Shown: piece by piece, positions 1-7,738 of the stretch
Position numbering within the stretch: the first letter of the stretch is position 1
How the letters are laid out: each line of letters starts with the position of its first letter
Assembly: GCF_938040115.1 (NCBI RefSeq)
Contig: NZ_CALHXD010000216.1
Span: 1 to 18,727 of the forward strand
Reading direction: 5' to 3'
Length of the DNA: 18,727 bases
Source of the DNA: an uncultured Campylobacter sp.
GTDB taxonomy: Bacteria; Campylobacterota; Campylobacteria; Campylobacterales; Campylobacteraceae
Translations under genes and position numbers: made by a program
The notes under the pieces: model-generated
Told to the model about the DNA's origin: nothing
Database searches by the model: none
What the model saw: only the letters and a program-made list of their open reading frames with translations

Positions 1-2
1 AA

Positions 3-281
3 AAAGACAGCCTGGAGTGCGCGGCTAACGATGCGCAAAGAGCCGCCGTGAGCGCGTTTTGGAGCGGGTGCTTGCCGTTTTTATTTTCGGTCAGAGGCGA
101 ACGCTGCTTCGCGGGCATCCTCACGCAGGGCGCAGACGCGGGCAAGATCGTATTCGGCGCGGAACCGATCTACGAAGACATCTCGATCATCGCGCAAAGC
201 TTTGAGGAATTTATCGCTCTTTTCCTCGCCGCACTCACGGGCAAAAACGCTGCGAAATATCCGCTTTCTTGTTTTACGTAG
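3..281 (+). CDS. SUKH (SMI1/KNR4)-like protein, C-terminal fragment
   Basis: The reading frame is open from the left edge, with no stop upstream of the GTG at 48, so this is the last 92 codons of a longer gene whose start lies outside the window. The tail (a hydrophobic strand, then GKIVFG, a short acidic turn, and IAQSFEEFIALFL) resembles the C-terminal part of SMI1/KNR4 (SUKH) domains, where a final helix with a SFEEF-type motif closes the fold. In bacteria many SUKH proteins are immunity proteins of polymorphic or contact-dependent toxins, and others are stand-alone proteins of unknown role. Only the C-terminal third is visible, so the family call rests on one motif and the toxin link is inference. 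No partner toxin can be seen here. Confidence 0.5.
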   Translation, partial: KDSLECAANDAQRAAVSAFWSGCLPFLFSVRGERCFAGILTQGADAGKIVFGAEPIYEDISIIAQSFEEFIALFLAALTGKNAAKYPLSCFT

Positions 282-570
282 CGGCATGCGATGCTGATAA
301 GGCTGCCGAGCGGAGGTAAAGCAGTGCAGCGAGGTACGCGGTGCAGGACACAAATTTTAGCCTCACACAAAATCTACGCCGCGGATAATATCGGAGAGTA
401 AAATTTCGCTCGATGTTTAGAGAAAAGCGCGGAAAAAACGGCGCCGCAAATTATACGAGCCGCAAAAGCCCCGCTCGATGATTTGCAATAAAATTTTGAT
501 TTTAAATTTTACGCGCTTCGGCCAAAGACTTCGTCCCCGCCAAACAAGCCTTAGCCGCAGAAATTTTGAT
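282..570. other. Gene-free stretch between the SUKH-like gene and the VOC gene
   Basis: This 289-base stretch separates two convergent genes. The short open frames across it are arginine- and serine-rich, overlap each other on both strands and have no ribosome-binding sites, so I do not call a gene. I see no tRNA, no SRP RNA tetraloop and no clear GC-hairpin plus T-run terminator. The part from about 480 to 600 is AT-rich and holds several AAATTT hexamers. Confidence 0.5.
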
Positions 571-999
571 CTAAAATTTGAGCAGCCCGTCCTCGTCAAA
601 TTTAAAATCAGGCCCCCAAGCCACCTCCCAGTAGTATCCGTCCGGATCGGCAAAATACGCGTGATATCCGCCCCAAAACGCAACTTGTGGCTCCTTGACG
701 ATAGTTCCGCCCGCCTTTTTTACTAGCTTTATGACGCTATCCACGTCCTCTTTGTTTTTTACATTATAGGCTAGCGTGATGCCGGCAAATCCGCTTCCTC
801 TGAGCGGATCGTTTTCGTCTATATCTCGAGCCAGCGCGTCTAGCGGATAGAGCTCAAATTTGGTCCCAGTCGTATTGAAAAAACATACGGGCGGATTGTC
901 CTCTTTGCAGTCCGTCTCGTAACCTAGGCCTTCGCGGTAAAATTTCAGCGCTCTTTGCATGCTTCGCACGCCTAGGCAGACGCAGGTTATTTTATTCAT
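571..999 (-). CDS. VOC superfamily (glyoxalase/bleomycin-resistance fold) protein
   Basis: A 142-residue protein of the usual one-module VOC size. It has two beta-alpha-beta-beta-beta halves: residues 1-60 open with KITCVCLGVRSMQRALKFY, and residues 70-135 end with the diagnostic FADPDGYYWEVAW. VOC proteins act as dimers in isomerase, dioxygenase or antibiotic-binding roles. The metal-ligand pattern is incomplete: glyoxalase I has His in the first strand, but here that strand reads Cys-Val-Cys-Leu, while a His (YHAYF) and the C-terminal Glu (WEVAW) are present. I therefore would not call it lactoylglutathione lyase. The start is well supported: GGAGG at 1005-1009 lies five bases before the ATG and a TATAAT box lies further upstream. 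It appears monocistronic. The substrate is unknown. Confidence 0.85.
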   Translation of the reverse strand: MNKITCVCLGVRSMQRALKFYREGLGYETDCKEDNPPVCFFNTTGTKFELYPLDALARDIDENDPLRGSGFAGITLAYNVKNKEDVDSVIKLVKKAGGTIVKEPQVAFWGGYHAYFADPDGYYWEVAWGPDFKFDEDGLLKF

Positions 1000-1022
1000 T
1001 TTTGCCTCCGATATTTTGGTTT

Positions 1023-1028
1023 ATTATA
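1023..1028 (-). promoter_or_regulatory. Candidate -10 box for the VOC gene
   Basis: On the minus strand this reads TATAAT, 23 bases upstream of the VOC start codon, with a strong GGAGG Shine-Dalgarno in between. Campylobacter sigma-70 promoters depend mainly on the -10 box and lack a conserved -35, so the box and its distance are the only evidence. Confidence 0.45.
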
Positions 1029-1115
1029 TCATTTTGGAGCTAGTGGTTTTGGGTCAAATTTGGCGTTATCAAACGAAGCAAGGCAGTTTAAAAATGCGAG
1101 TAAAATTTCAGAAAG

Positions 1116-2138
1116 CTAAATTTTATCCCCGTTTTGCATCTCAAATTCGTAAGCTTCATTTAAGATACGCACGAGAGTGTCGGATAGATAGGGCTGAACT
1201 AGCGTCCAAACGCGGATTTTTGGGTTTAAATTTATCGCCGCGTTTGTGGTTTTTAGCACGACTAGCGCGATCTTTTTTTCTATCAAAAGCGTAGCTAGAG
1301 CGCCATCTATCTCGCGTAGCAGGCTCTCCTCGATAAAGACTACGTTTGGGCGAAAGATCATATCCTCTATGTGGCGCTTTACGATACCCCACTCGTTGCT
1401 CGGCTTCACGTCGATGCCGATAAACTCGAGATCTTTTTTGATGATATTAAATGAATAGGGGTTTGGCTCGGCGACGAGGGCGCTAAAATTTTTGGGATTT
1501 TTTATCTTAAAACTTTGCATGAGATCGAGCTTATCGTCGCACAGACGTAGCGAAATCTCGGTGCTAATGCGTACGCCGTGATCAAACTCAAATCTGATGC
1601 TAGAGCCGTTTTGCTCGGCTAGCGCTATCGCCGTTTCGTAGTATTTGCTGCTTTGCACGTTCATGTTTACTCGAGGCGTGCTTTTGATCGTAAAAAAATC
1701 GTGGTCGCAGTGGACGCTAAGGGTAAATTTGATGTTGTTTTTGTAGTAGTTCGAGAGTAAAAATTTGATCGTAACGGTCGAGTTTGAGACGTTTAAAAGG
1801 AAAATTTGAGCCATCGCGTCGATGAGCTTTGCAAGAGCCGCGATATCTGCGTAAAATAGCCTAGGATAGGCGATGTCGTAGTCTAGCAGCACGTAGTTCG
1901 TGTTTTTTTGCGCGTCCTCGTTTAGCGAGGATGCCAAAAACAGCAAACCGCCCGCGATATCGACTTTGGGTAGCGTGTTTGCCTCGCTAGATTTGCTGGT
2001 CTCGCTCGTACCGTTTTTTTGCATAGTTTCTTTTTTTATCACGCCATTTGACCTTTTGATTTTATCCATAAAATAGCAACCGCCCAAAACCGCTATATAA
2101 AACGCGGCAAAAATCAGGAAAATATACGCGAAACTCAC
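1116..2138 (-). CDS. Membrane-anchored protein with degenerate kinase-like and receiver-like regions
   Basis: A 340-residue protein that I cannot name. One transmembrane helix occupies residues 2-23, followed by a Ser/Thr/Lys-rich linker to about 55. By eye, residues 95-200 follow the outline of a histidine-kinase ATPase domain: a long helix, then NNIKFTLSV in place of NAIKFT, a helix ETAIALAEQNGSSIRFEF in place of the GLGL helix and GG strand, and a closing strand. The Asn of the N box and the DxGxG loop are missing. Residues 218-335 follow a receiver domain (LVAEPNP, then PNVVFIEESLL, REIDGALATLL, VVLKTT, QPY), but the acceptor Asp is Glu270, the acidic pair is Glu-Pro and the invariant Lys is Gln315. 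It starts two bases after the queA stop, so it is co-translated with queA and the tat genes. The domain reading is my alignment from memory of the families; catalytic activity is unlikely. Confidence 0.6.
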   Translation of the reverse strand: MSFAYIFLIFAAFYIAVLGGCYFMDKIKRSNGVIKKETMQKNGTSETSKSSEANTLPKVDIAGGLLFLASSLNEDAQKNTNYVLLDYDIAYPRLFYADIAALAKLIDAMAQIFLLNVSNSTVTIKFLLSNYYKNNIKFTLSVHCDHDFFTIKSTPRVNMNVQSSKYYETAIALAEQNGSSIRFEFDHGVRISTEISLRLCDDKLDLMQSFKIKNPKNFSALVAEPNPYSFNIIKKDLEFIGIDVKPSNEWGIVKRHIEDMIFRPNVVFIEESLLREIDGALATLLIEKKIALVVLKTTNAAINLNPKIRVWTLVQPYLSDTLVRILNEAYEFEMQNGDKI

Positions 2139-2140
2139 GG

Positions 2141-3169
2141 CTATATAACCAGCATCGCGTCGCCGTAGGAGTAAAATTTGTACTTTTGCTCCACGGCTGT
2201 TTTATAAATCCGCATAGTCTGCTCAAGTCCGATAAAGCTGGTTACTAGCATGATTAGCGTCGATTTTGGTAGGTGAAAATTTGTCAGCAGGTAGTTTTGA
2301 CGGATGGGTTTGTTGTTTAAATTTAAAAACAGCCTGCACTCGCCGCTAGACTTGCCGCTTCTAGCAAACTCCTCTACGCAGCGCGTTACCGTCGTGCCCA
2401 CGCCCAGGATTTGCTTATCTGAGTTGATTAAATTTTGCGTATCTTGCGGGATATCGTAAAACTCCGCGTGCATCTTGTGCTGCGTGATATCCTCGCTCTC
2501 CACGCCCTTAAACGTCCCCGCGCCCACGTGCAGCGTGAGGTAGGCTATCTCGCGGTTTTTTGCTAGCTTGTCAATCATCTCGTCGCTAAAGTGCAAGCTC
2601 GCCGTCGGAGCCGCCACCGCGCCCTCGTTTTTGGCAAACACGCTTTGATACCAGCTCTCGTCGTCTTTGGTGTCGCTTCGCTTGATATATGGCGGCAGAG
2701 GCACGTGTCCGATGTGGGACAGGACTCTATAAAGCGCGGCAGCGTCCAAAGGTTCGCCGTTTTGGCTAAATTTGACCGTGCGCGAGCCGTCGTCAAAGAG
2801 TTCGCAGACCTCGGCGGTCAAATTTTGGTTAAAATTTAAAACGCTGCCCGCGCGAACTTTGCCTTTTATATAGACGCTAAATTTACCGTCCGCAAGCGGA
2901 GAGTTTAGCAAAAGCTCCGTCTCGCCGCCGCTATCTTTTTTGCCGAAAATTCTAGCCTTTACCACCTTGGTATCGTTAAAAATAATATCGCAAGGCGGTA
3001 AAATTTCGGGCAAATCGCCGAATTTTAGATGAGAGATTTTTTCGCTAGCTCGCTCGTAGACTAGTAGCCTTGCGTCCTCTTTTGGAAAGGTTGGGAAATT
3101 AGCGATTAGCTCCGGTGGTAGCTCGTAGTCGTAGGCGTCAATCGAGTTTGGATTTAAAATTTGACTCAT
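2141..3169 (-). CDS. queA: S-adenosylmethionine:tRNA ribosyltransferase-isomerase QueA
   Basis: QueA transfers and isomerises the ribosyl part of S-adenosylmethionine onto 7-aminomethyl-7-deazaguanine in tRNA, giving epoxyqueuosine at the wobble base of GUN-anticodon tRNAs; it acts in the cytoplasm. At 342 residues it has the normal length. Family signatures are present in order: DYELPPELIA near the N-terminus, FNDTKVVKARIFG around residue 65, GHVPLPPYI around 155, the highly conserved LTLHVGAGTFKGV segment followed by HKMHAEFY around 225-250, and TNFHLPKSTLIMLVTSFIG near 310. It lies 25 bases after tatC and two bases before the next gene on the same strand, so it probably belongs to the tatBC transcript. 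The same tatC-queA adjacency is known from C. jejuni. Confidence 0.96.
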   Translation of the reverse strand: MSQILNPNSIDAYDYELPPELIANFPTFPKEDARLLVYERASEKISHLKFGDLPEILPPCDIIFNDTKVVKARIFGKKDSGGETELLLNSPLADGKFSVYIKGKVRAGSVLNFNQNLTAEVCELFDDGSRTVKFSQNGEPLDAAALYRVLSHIGHVPLPPYIKRSDTKDDESWYQSVFAKNEGAVAAPTASLHFSDEMIDKLAKNREIAYLTLHVGAGTFKGVESEDITQHKMHAEFYDIPQDTQNLINSDKQILGVGTTVTRCVEEFARSGKSSGECRLFLNLNNKPIRQNYLLTNFHLPKSTLIMLVTSFIGLEQTMRIYKTAVEQKYKFYSYGDAMLVI

Positions 3170-3194
3170 TTGGCTAGCCTACTTTGTTTCATGA

Positions 3195-3953
3195 CTACTC
3201 GTCCTCTTTTTCTTCTTTTTCTTCGTCGGTTTCCGACTCCTCGTTTTTAGCTGGATTTACGCGGGCGGCTATAAAGATAGAAAGCCCGTAAAGACCGATG
3301 AGAGGCACCGCCATCAAAAACTGGCTGAGGATATCCGGAGGCGTCATGACCGCGGCAAATATAAAAATCGCTACGATAGCGTAGCGGAATGAGTTTTTTA
3401 GCATCTTATCGTCGACTAGGCCGAGTTTGGCGAGAAAAAAGGTGATAACGGGAAGCTCAAACGCGATGCCGAACGCAATCACTAGTTTCGTAAAAAAGCC
3501 GACGTAGCCGCCGATATTTAGCATCGCAGAAAATAGCTGTTGGCCGAAATTTATAAGAAATGCAAAACCGATAGGAACGACGACGTAGTAGCAAAACGCA
3601 GCGCCAACTAAAAACATAAAAGTGGCCGAAATAACGAACGGGATGACGTATTTTTTCTCGTTTTCGTAAAGTCCCGGCGCTACAAACAGCCAAAACTGCC
3701 AAAAAATAATCGGCAACGAAAACAAAAATCCGGTGAAAAATGCCACTTTCATTGCTACGAAAAATGGCTCTTGCACCTCGAGAAAGACCATTTTTTGATT
3801 ATCGGGCAGGGTGTTTTGCAGCGGCGCGATGATAAAGTCTAAAATTTGATTCCAAAAGCTAAAGCACACTACAAACATCACGATCACGGTCATGACGCTG
3901 ATGAAAAGCCTTTTTCTAAGTTCTATTAAATGCGGTTTTAGCTCTTCAAACAT
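3195..3953 (-). CDS. tatC: Sec-independent protein translocase TatC
   Basis: TatC is the polytopic core of the twin-arginine translocase; with TatB it binds the RR signal peptide of folded proteins at the inner membrane. The protein has 252 residues and six hydrophobic segments. Diagnostic motifs are visible: HLIELRKRLF at the N-terminus, the FVAPGLYENEKK loop after helix 2 (the signal-peptide contact region in E. coli TatC), FGIAFELPVITFFLAKLG with the membrane Glu, and MTPPDILSQFLMAVP before the last helices. The C-terminal tail after about residue 230 is an acidic Glu/Asp/Lys stretch. The start overlaps the tatB stop as TAATG, which implies translational coupling and fits the equimolar TatBC complex. 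Confidence 0.97.
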   Translation of the reverse strand: MFEELKPHLIELRKRLFISVMTVIVMFVVCFSFWNQILDFIIAPLQNTLPDNQKMVFLEVQEPFFVAMKVAFFTGFLFSLPIIFWQFWLFVAPGLYENEKKYVIPFVISATFMFLVGAAFCYYVVVPIGFAFLINFGQQLFSAMLNIGGYVGFFTKLVIAFGIAFELPVITFFLAKLGLVDDKMLKNSFRYAIVAIFIFAAVMTPPDILSQFLMAVPLIGLYGLSIFIAARVNPAKNEESETDEEKEEKEDE

Positions 3954-4357
3954 TACGCCTCTTTTTTCTCGTTATCGCCCAGCACGGCGTTTTTGACGGC
4001 TTCGCCCGGGTTTTTGACCGCTTCGACGCTCTTTTTTACGTCGTTTAGGCCGTCCGTGATGCCGCTAGTGACGTCGTTTACGCCTTTTTTGAGCTCGTCG
4101 AGCTCCTCAAAGGTGAGCTTTTTTCTTACTGTTTCGGTGGTTTTTGCGATGCTTTCTTTGTATTTTTTTGCGTCCTCTTTGAGTTCTTGGATTTTTATCT
4201 CTTGATCGAAGCTGCTTTTTGCGTCATTGACCGTTTTTTTGACGGTTTTAAAAAATTTCGCTATCTCTACCATCGCGCTAGGAAGCTTATCAGGCCCCAA
4301 AAATAGCACCGCGATGACGGCTATGACGATGATCTCGGGTAAGCTCATGCCAAACAT
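3953..4357 (-). CDS. tatB: Sec-independent protein translocase TatB
   Basis: TatB is the single-span partner of TatC in the signal-peptide receptor complex. Residues 1-21 form the membrane helix with Glu8 (as in TatB: LPEI), then the Gly-Pro hinge (FLGPDKLPSA) and an amphipathic helix to about residue 50. The rest, to 134, is highly charged and helical, rich in Lys, Glu and Asp, with the longer C-terminal tail typical of TatB rather than TatA. The 1-base TAATG overlap with tatC supports the TatB call. Upstream on the minus strand an AGGA Shine-Dalgarno precedes the ATG, and hemW ends only 65 bases away, so it may be read from the hemW promoter, from its own promoter, or both. tatA is not in the window. 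Confidence 0.92.
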   Translation of the reverse strand: MFGMSLPEIIVIAVIAVLFLGPDKLPSAMVEIAKFFKTVKKTVNDAKSSFDQEIKIQELKEDAKKYKESIAKTTETVRKKLTFEELDELKKGVNDVTSGITDGLNDVKKSVEAVKNPGEAVKNAVLGDNEKKEA

Positions 4358-4422
4358 TTTTTATCCTAAATTTTTATTTTAAAGTGCTCATTTTAGCGTT
4401 TTTTATCTCAAATTTGCATAAA

Positions 4423-5475
4423 TCAGCCTGCGATAAATAAAGAAATTTCATCCGCGGTCAGGAAATTTTTGGCGTAATATCGCCCGTTTTTAAATTTTAA
4501 TTTCCCGCTATTTTTTAGTAGCCGCGCTCTTTGCTCTTGCTCGGCGTTTAGGCTGTTTTGCCAGATACCGACGATGCTTCTGGCACCTAAAAATATCCGC
4601 TCTAAATTTAGCTCGTCCGCGCTTAAATTTTCGATTTTCTTAGCGTGCGGATTTTTTACGTAGGCGTTTAAATTTGAGGCGTTATAAAAGCGATGATCTC
4701 GCCAAAATCCGACTGCGTAAGCACCGATGGCAAGGTAGTTTCTGCCCTGCCAGTAGCCAAGATTATGCTTGCAAATTTGACCGAAATTCGAGATTTCGTA
4801 TTGTTTTAGTCCTATCTCCTCGATGCGGTCTATCATAAATTTCGCCAGCCTCGGACTATCTTTTGCGTAGTTTATTTTGCCGGCAAAGGGCGTATTTTCC
4901 TCAAGCGTTAGCGAATACGCCGATACGTGCGAAACGCCTAAATTTCGGATATTTTGTGCCTCTTGCTCAAGTCGTTTTTTGGTGTCTAGCTTCGTGCCGT
5001 AGATGAGATCGACGTTTATGTTTTCTAGCCCCGCCGTTTTGGCGTTTGCTACAGCCTCGTAGATTTGCCTCGCGTCGTGGATGCGCCCGAGAAATTTGAG
5101 CTTATCTTCAAAAAAGCTCTGAGCGCCGAAGCTCACGCGATTTACGCCGTATGATTTCATCCGTGAGAGCCACTCTTGGCTTGCCGAGTTTGGATTTGCC
5201 TCCGTCGTGATCTCGGCGTTTGCCGCTAGGTACGGCGCGACTGCCTCAAATAGCCGCTCGTAGTAGCCACCGTCCACGGCGCTTGGCGTCCCTCCGCCGA
5301 TAAAAACCGTCTCGATCTCGCCCTTTTTTACGTCAAATTTTAAAATTTGCTCCCTAAAATCAGCAATCATTGCGTCAAAATACGCGCTCGTTAAATTTCG
5401 TTTGCCCACCACCGAGCCAAAGGCGCAGTATGGGCATTTGCTCTCGCAAAAAGGGATGTGGACGTAAAGAAGCAT
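4423..5475 (-). CDS. hemW: Radical SAM protein HemW (HemN-like, putative heme chaperone)
   Basis: HemW proteins are radical-SAM relatives of oxygen-independent coproporphyrinogen oxidase HemN. They bind heme and are thought to deliver it to respiratory enzymes; older annotations call them coproporphyrinogen III oxidase. The iron-sulfur motif is C10-ESK-C14-PY-C17 with Ala-Phe after it, lacking the fourth Cys of HemN, which points to HemW. The SAM-binding motif GGGTPS follows near residue 60, TEANPNS near 93, and VNRVSFGAQSF near 115. The C-terminal half (YEISNFG, HNLGYWQG, GIGAYA-like segment) is typical of the HemN C-domain. The length of 350 fits. AAAGG precedes the ATG. From memory, C. jejuni has the same gene next to tatB. 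Confidence 0.93.
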   Translation of the reverse strand: MLLYVHIPFCESKCPYCAFGSVVGKRNLTSAYFDAMIADFREQILKFDVKKGEIETVFIGGGTPSAVDGGYYERLFEAVAPYLAANAEITTEANPNSASQEWLSRMKSYGVNRVSFGAQSFFEDKLKFLGRIHDARQIYEAVANAKTAGLENINVDLIYGTKLDTKKRLEQEAQNIRNLGVSHVSAYSLTLEENTPFAGKINYAKDSPRLAKFMIDRIEEIGLKQYEISNFGQICKHNLGYWQGRNYLAIGAYAVGFWRDHRFYNASNLNAYVKNPHAKKIENLSADELNLERIFLGARSIVGIWQNSLNAEQEQRARLLKNSGKLKFKNGRYYAKNFLTADEISLFIAG

Positions 5476-5496
5476 TTTGACCTTTGTTTTTGCCGT

Positions 5497-5502
5497 ATTT
5501 TA
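5497..5502 (-). promoter_or_regulatory. Candidate -10 box for hemW (and possibly the tat-queA series)
   Basis: On the minus strand this reads TAAAAT, 21 bases before the hemW ATG; a second TAAAAT lies at 5507-5512, 31 bases before it. hemW is the first gene of five co-directional genes, so a promoter here could serve the whole series. Which box is used cannot be decided from the sequence. Confidence 0.35.
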
Positions 5503-5628
5503 GCAGATTTTACGGCTTTATCGTGCGGCGTTTGATATTTTGGTTTTTGCGCCGTTTTCGTGCCGGTTTGCGGTAAATTTGAGCGCATCTATATCTGTTT
5601 TTCGTAATTTTTCTAGCGTAAATTTTGA

Positions 5629-5634
5629 TAAAAT
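5629..5634 (+). promoter_or_regulatory. Candidate -10 box for the unknown exported protein gene
   Basis: TAAAAT inside the context TTTTGATAAAATAT, 28 bases before the ATG at 5663. The same hexamer lies exactly 28 bases before the start codons at 11025 and 11988, which strengthens the reading of all three as -10 boxes. Confidence 0.45.
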
Positions 5635-5662
5635 ATCTAAAATCCGTTTAAAAAGGAAAAAG

Positions 5663-6457
5663 ATGAAATTTTTATTTATATTGTTTTGTATTTTAAGTCT
5701 GCTTTTTGGTGAAGAACGGGAAAGATTGGGTAAGGAGCTTAATGGGCTTTTGGGGTTAGATTGGAGGTGGAGCGGTTCGTGCGAAAATGAGATGCTCTTA
5801 AGAGCTAAAATGACCGAGTTTTTAAAATTAGGCGGCGATTACGCACTTAAATTTTTGCAAAATACTAAAGGCGAAAAACCGCATATTGCGGTATCTGATG
5901 ACGGTAAATTTCGCGCATATTCGGTATTTACCGGCGGAGGAAGCATGGCGTCTTTTTATAATGTCTATCAGTTTGCAGATGGAAAGCGTAACTACGTTGC
6001 GGATTTTTTTGACGAGTATATGAAAGAGTGTGACAGGGGAGGCGAGTGCGCATGTTTAAGCTGGTTTAGTCTAGGCGCACCTTATGCAAATAAAATCTAC
6101 AAAGTCAAGGATAGTTTATATCTAGTCTATAGTATCGCTACTGCTTCTTCCAAACTAGCCGAAGGCGTCGTTAAAGCATTTCGCATTGAAACGGATGGTA
6201 TAAAACAAGCTAAAATTTTTGTTTATGACGACGGCAGTATCAAATCTTATTACGGAGTAGGTTTTGATTATTTTTCAGTCGTAAACGGTACCGACGACAT
6301 CCAAGAAAAATGGTATAACGATAAAGTTATCGTCTACAAAAACGGCGTTTTAAAGGTGCTAAAGGCCGTTTACGCAGACAAATACCCGGACGGCAAGCTT
6401 ACTAGCCAATATGAAAGCTTTAAATTTGACGGAGAGAAGTTTTTAATCAAACAATAG
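5663..6457 (+). CDS. Uncharacterised exported protein
   Basis: I do not recognise the family. The chosen start is the ATG at 5663, preceded by AAGGAAAAAG. The frame is open further upstream to 5540, but that part lacks a ribosome-binding site and would bury the signal peptide. The 264-residue product opens with a short positive charge and a hydrophobic core (residues 3-15, KFLFILFCILSLLF), a likely signal peptide without a lipobox at the end of the core. The mature part has four cysteines (C40, C123, C129, C131), a CxC pair, and several strand-like repeats (FRAYSVFTGGGSMASFYNVY; KIFVYDDGSIKSYYG; KVIVYKNGVLKVL) that suggest a beta-rich periplasmic or surface protein. Its base composition looks more AT-rich than the neighbours and it is absent from this position in C. 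jejuni (from memory), so recent acquisition is possible. Confidence 0.8.
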   Translation: MKFLFILFCILSLLFGEERERLGKELNGLLGLDWRWSGSCENEMLLRAKMTEFLKLGGDYALKFLQNTKGEKPHIAVSDDGKFRAYSVFTGGGSMASFYNVYQFADGKRNYVADFFDEYMKECDRGGECACLSWFSLGAPYANKIYKVKDSLYLVYSIATASSKLAEGVVKAFRIETDGIKQAKIFVYDDGSIKSYYGVGFDYFSVVNGTDDIQEKWYNDKVIVYKNGVLKVLKAVYADKYPDGKLTSQYESFKFDGEKFLIKQ

Positions 6458-6732
6458 GAGTGCTAAGCCGCGTAAATTTTATAATTTTTGTCATTTGGTT
6501 GCTCTGCGATTTATCAAAAATTTAAACGTATTTTATATTTGCTAAATTTGCTATTTTGTTGCAAAAGAACTCTATCATAATTGTATTAAAATCGATAAGA
6601 TAGAATCTGTTTAAGTTTTATTGAGCCTTAAAATATTTTATTACTTGTCGAATTTACGCGTTTTATTGTGATGATTGCCTTTAAATTTGCCCTTAGCTTT
6701 GTTGCCCGCAAAGCTCCGAAAGAGCGTTAAAT
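6458..6732. other. AT-rich intergenic stretch between convergent genes
   Basis: About 275 bases between the unknown exported protein gene (+) and the araC-type gene (-). It is AT-rich, with five AAATTT hexamers. A four-base-pair stem GCTC/GAGC near 6713-6725 is too weak to call a terminator. I see no gene. Confidence 0.5.
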
Positions 6733-7683
6733 TTACGTGTAAAATTTCTTTTGTTTTAAAATTTGCGTCGGCAAAACGCCGAATTTTTCTCTAAAAATCT
6801 TTGCAAAATGCGGAGCGCTGGCGTATCCGACGATTTTTGCGGCTTCGCTTACGCAGACGTCTCCGCGCTCTAAAAGTTTTTTCGCCGCGTTTAGCCGTTC
6901 GGTCGCTAGCAGCCCGTAGATCGTATCGCCAAAGTAGCTTTTAAAGCCCGTTTTTAGCTTAAATTCATTCGTCGCGCACGCTCTGGCTAGCTCTTTTATG
7001 CTGGGCGGGTTTTGGACGTCGCTTAGTAAAATTTGCCTTGCTTTGTTTAAAATTTTTACGTATTCGTCGCTAAAATCGCGCTTTTTTTCATCGGCTTCGG
7101 GCGTTTTGGGCGCGCCTAAGCTTTTGTAGATTAGCTCTAAAATTTTAGCTTCCATAAAGATTTCACGCATCTTACCCTCAAACTCGCTCGCGGCTAAAAG
7201 CTCCCGCAAAATCAGGTTTTGGGCTAAATTTATCTTAGCCGTTTGGATGCAGATTTCGTTTTCTTCGCCTAGATTTTTAAATGCCGCTAGCTCGCGGGCC
7301 AGCTCGTTTTTTAGCACGATGCATCGCCCGGCGTAGCTGCTACTTTGATGCTCGCAAACGCCCTCGAATCCGCTATCTACGCGCCCCATCCAAAACTCTC
7401 CGGCCTTTAGACAAAAAGTTTTTTTACCCGCCTTAAGCCCAGCGTCCGCTCTTGCGTCGTTAAAGAGCAAAAAGCAGTAGCCAGCGCTCCTTTCAAGCCG
7501 TCTTTTTACGCTTTTGTTGCAGATTATTTCGCTCCTGCAGTAGCTTGCGCCGCTTGTGCCTTTAAAAAACTCGACCTTGCATTTTCTATCTTGCTCTTGC
7601 CACGCGCTTTGTCCGTAGCGCACCGAATTTTGCGCGATTTCTTGTTCGTTTGCTTGTAAAATATCTTTAAATTCGACCTTCAT
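6733..7683 (-). CDS. AraC-family transcriptional regulator, PchR-like
   Basis: A 316-residue regulator. The C-terminal ~100 residues form the two helix-turn-helix units of AraC/XylS proteins: SIKELARACATNEFKLKTGF, then YGLLATERLNAAKKLLE, then VSEAAKIVGYASAPHFAKIF followed by REKFGVLPTQ. The KLKTGFKSYFGDTIYG wording is that of the PchR subgroup, which senses ferric siderophores and activates the receptor gene beside it. The N-terminal ~190 residues are the putative effector domain and contain eight or so cysteines. The gene is divergent from a TonB-dependent receptor, with a Fur box between them, the classic arrangement for siderophore uptake. AAGGA lies upstream of the ATG. Regulation by iron through Fur and activation of the receptor are inference from this layout. 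Confidence 0.9.
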   Translation of the reverse strand: MKVEFKDILQANEQEIAQNSVRYGQSAWQEQDRKCKVEFFKGTSGASYCRSEIICNKSVKRRLERSAGYCFLLFNDARADAGLKAGKKTFCLKAGEFWMGRVDSGFEGVCEHQSSSYAGRCIVLKNELARELAAFKNLGEENEICIQTAKINLAQNLILRELLAASEFEGKMREIFMEAKILELIYKSLGAPKTPEADEKKRDFSDEYVKILNKARQILLSDVQNPPSIKELARACATNEFKLKTGFKSYFGDTIYGLLATERLNAAKKLLERGDVCVSEAAKIVGYASAPHFAKIFREKFGVLPTQILKQKKFYT

Positions 7684-7738
7684 TTGCTTTTTTATCCTTT
7701 TAGCGTTGATAAAAATCCCTCTACCGTTTGCCTAAGTA

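Noticed and set aside
282..570. Possible small RNA gene in the gene-poor stretch
   Set aside because: No tRNA cloverleaf, SRP loop or stable stem could be folded by eye.
417..726. Overlapping short open frames on both strands near the VOC gene end
   Set aside because: They partly overlap the VOC gene, have biased Arg/Phe/Leu-rich translations and no start signals.
571..999. Calling the VOC protein glyoxalase I (GloA)
   Set aside because: The first-strand His metal ligand is missing, and length and ends fit the general VOC group only.
959..1294. A 111-codon plus-strand frame over the VOC start and the pseudo-kinase end
   Set aside because: It lies antisense to two better genes and through the VOC promoter; no Shine-Dalgarno.
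5540..5662. Upstream extension of the exported-protein frame to an earlier ATG
   Set aside because: No Shine-Dalgarno, it overlaps the promoter candidate and would place about 41 residues before a clear signal peptide.
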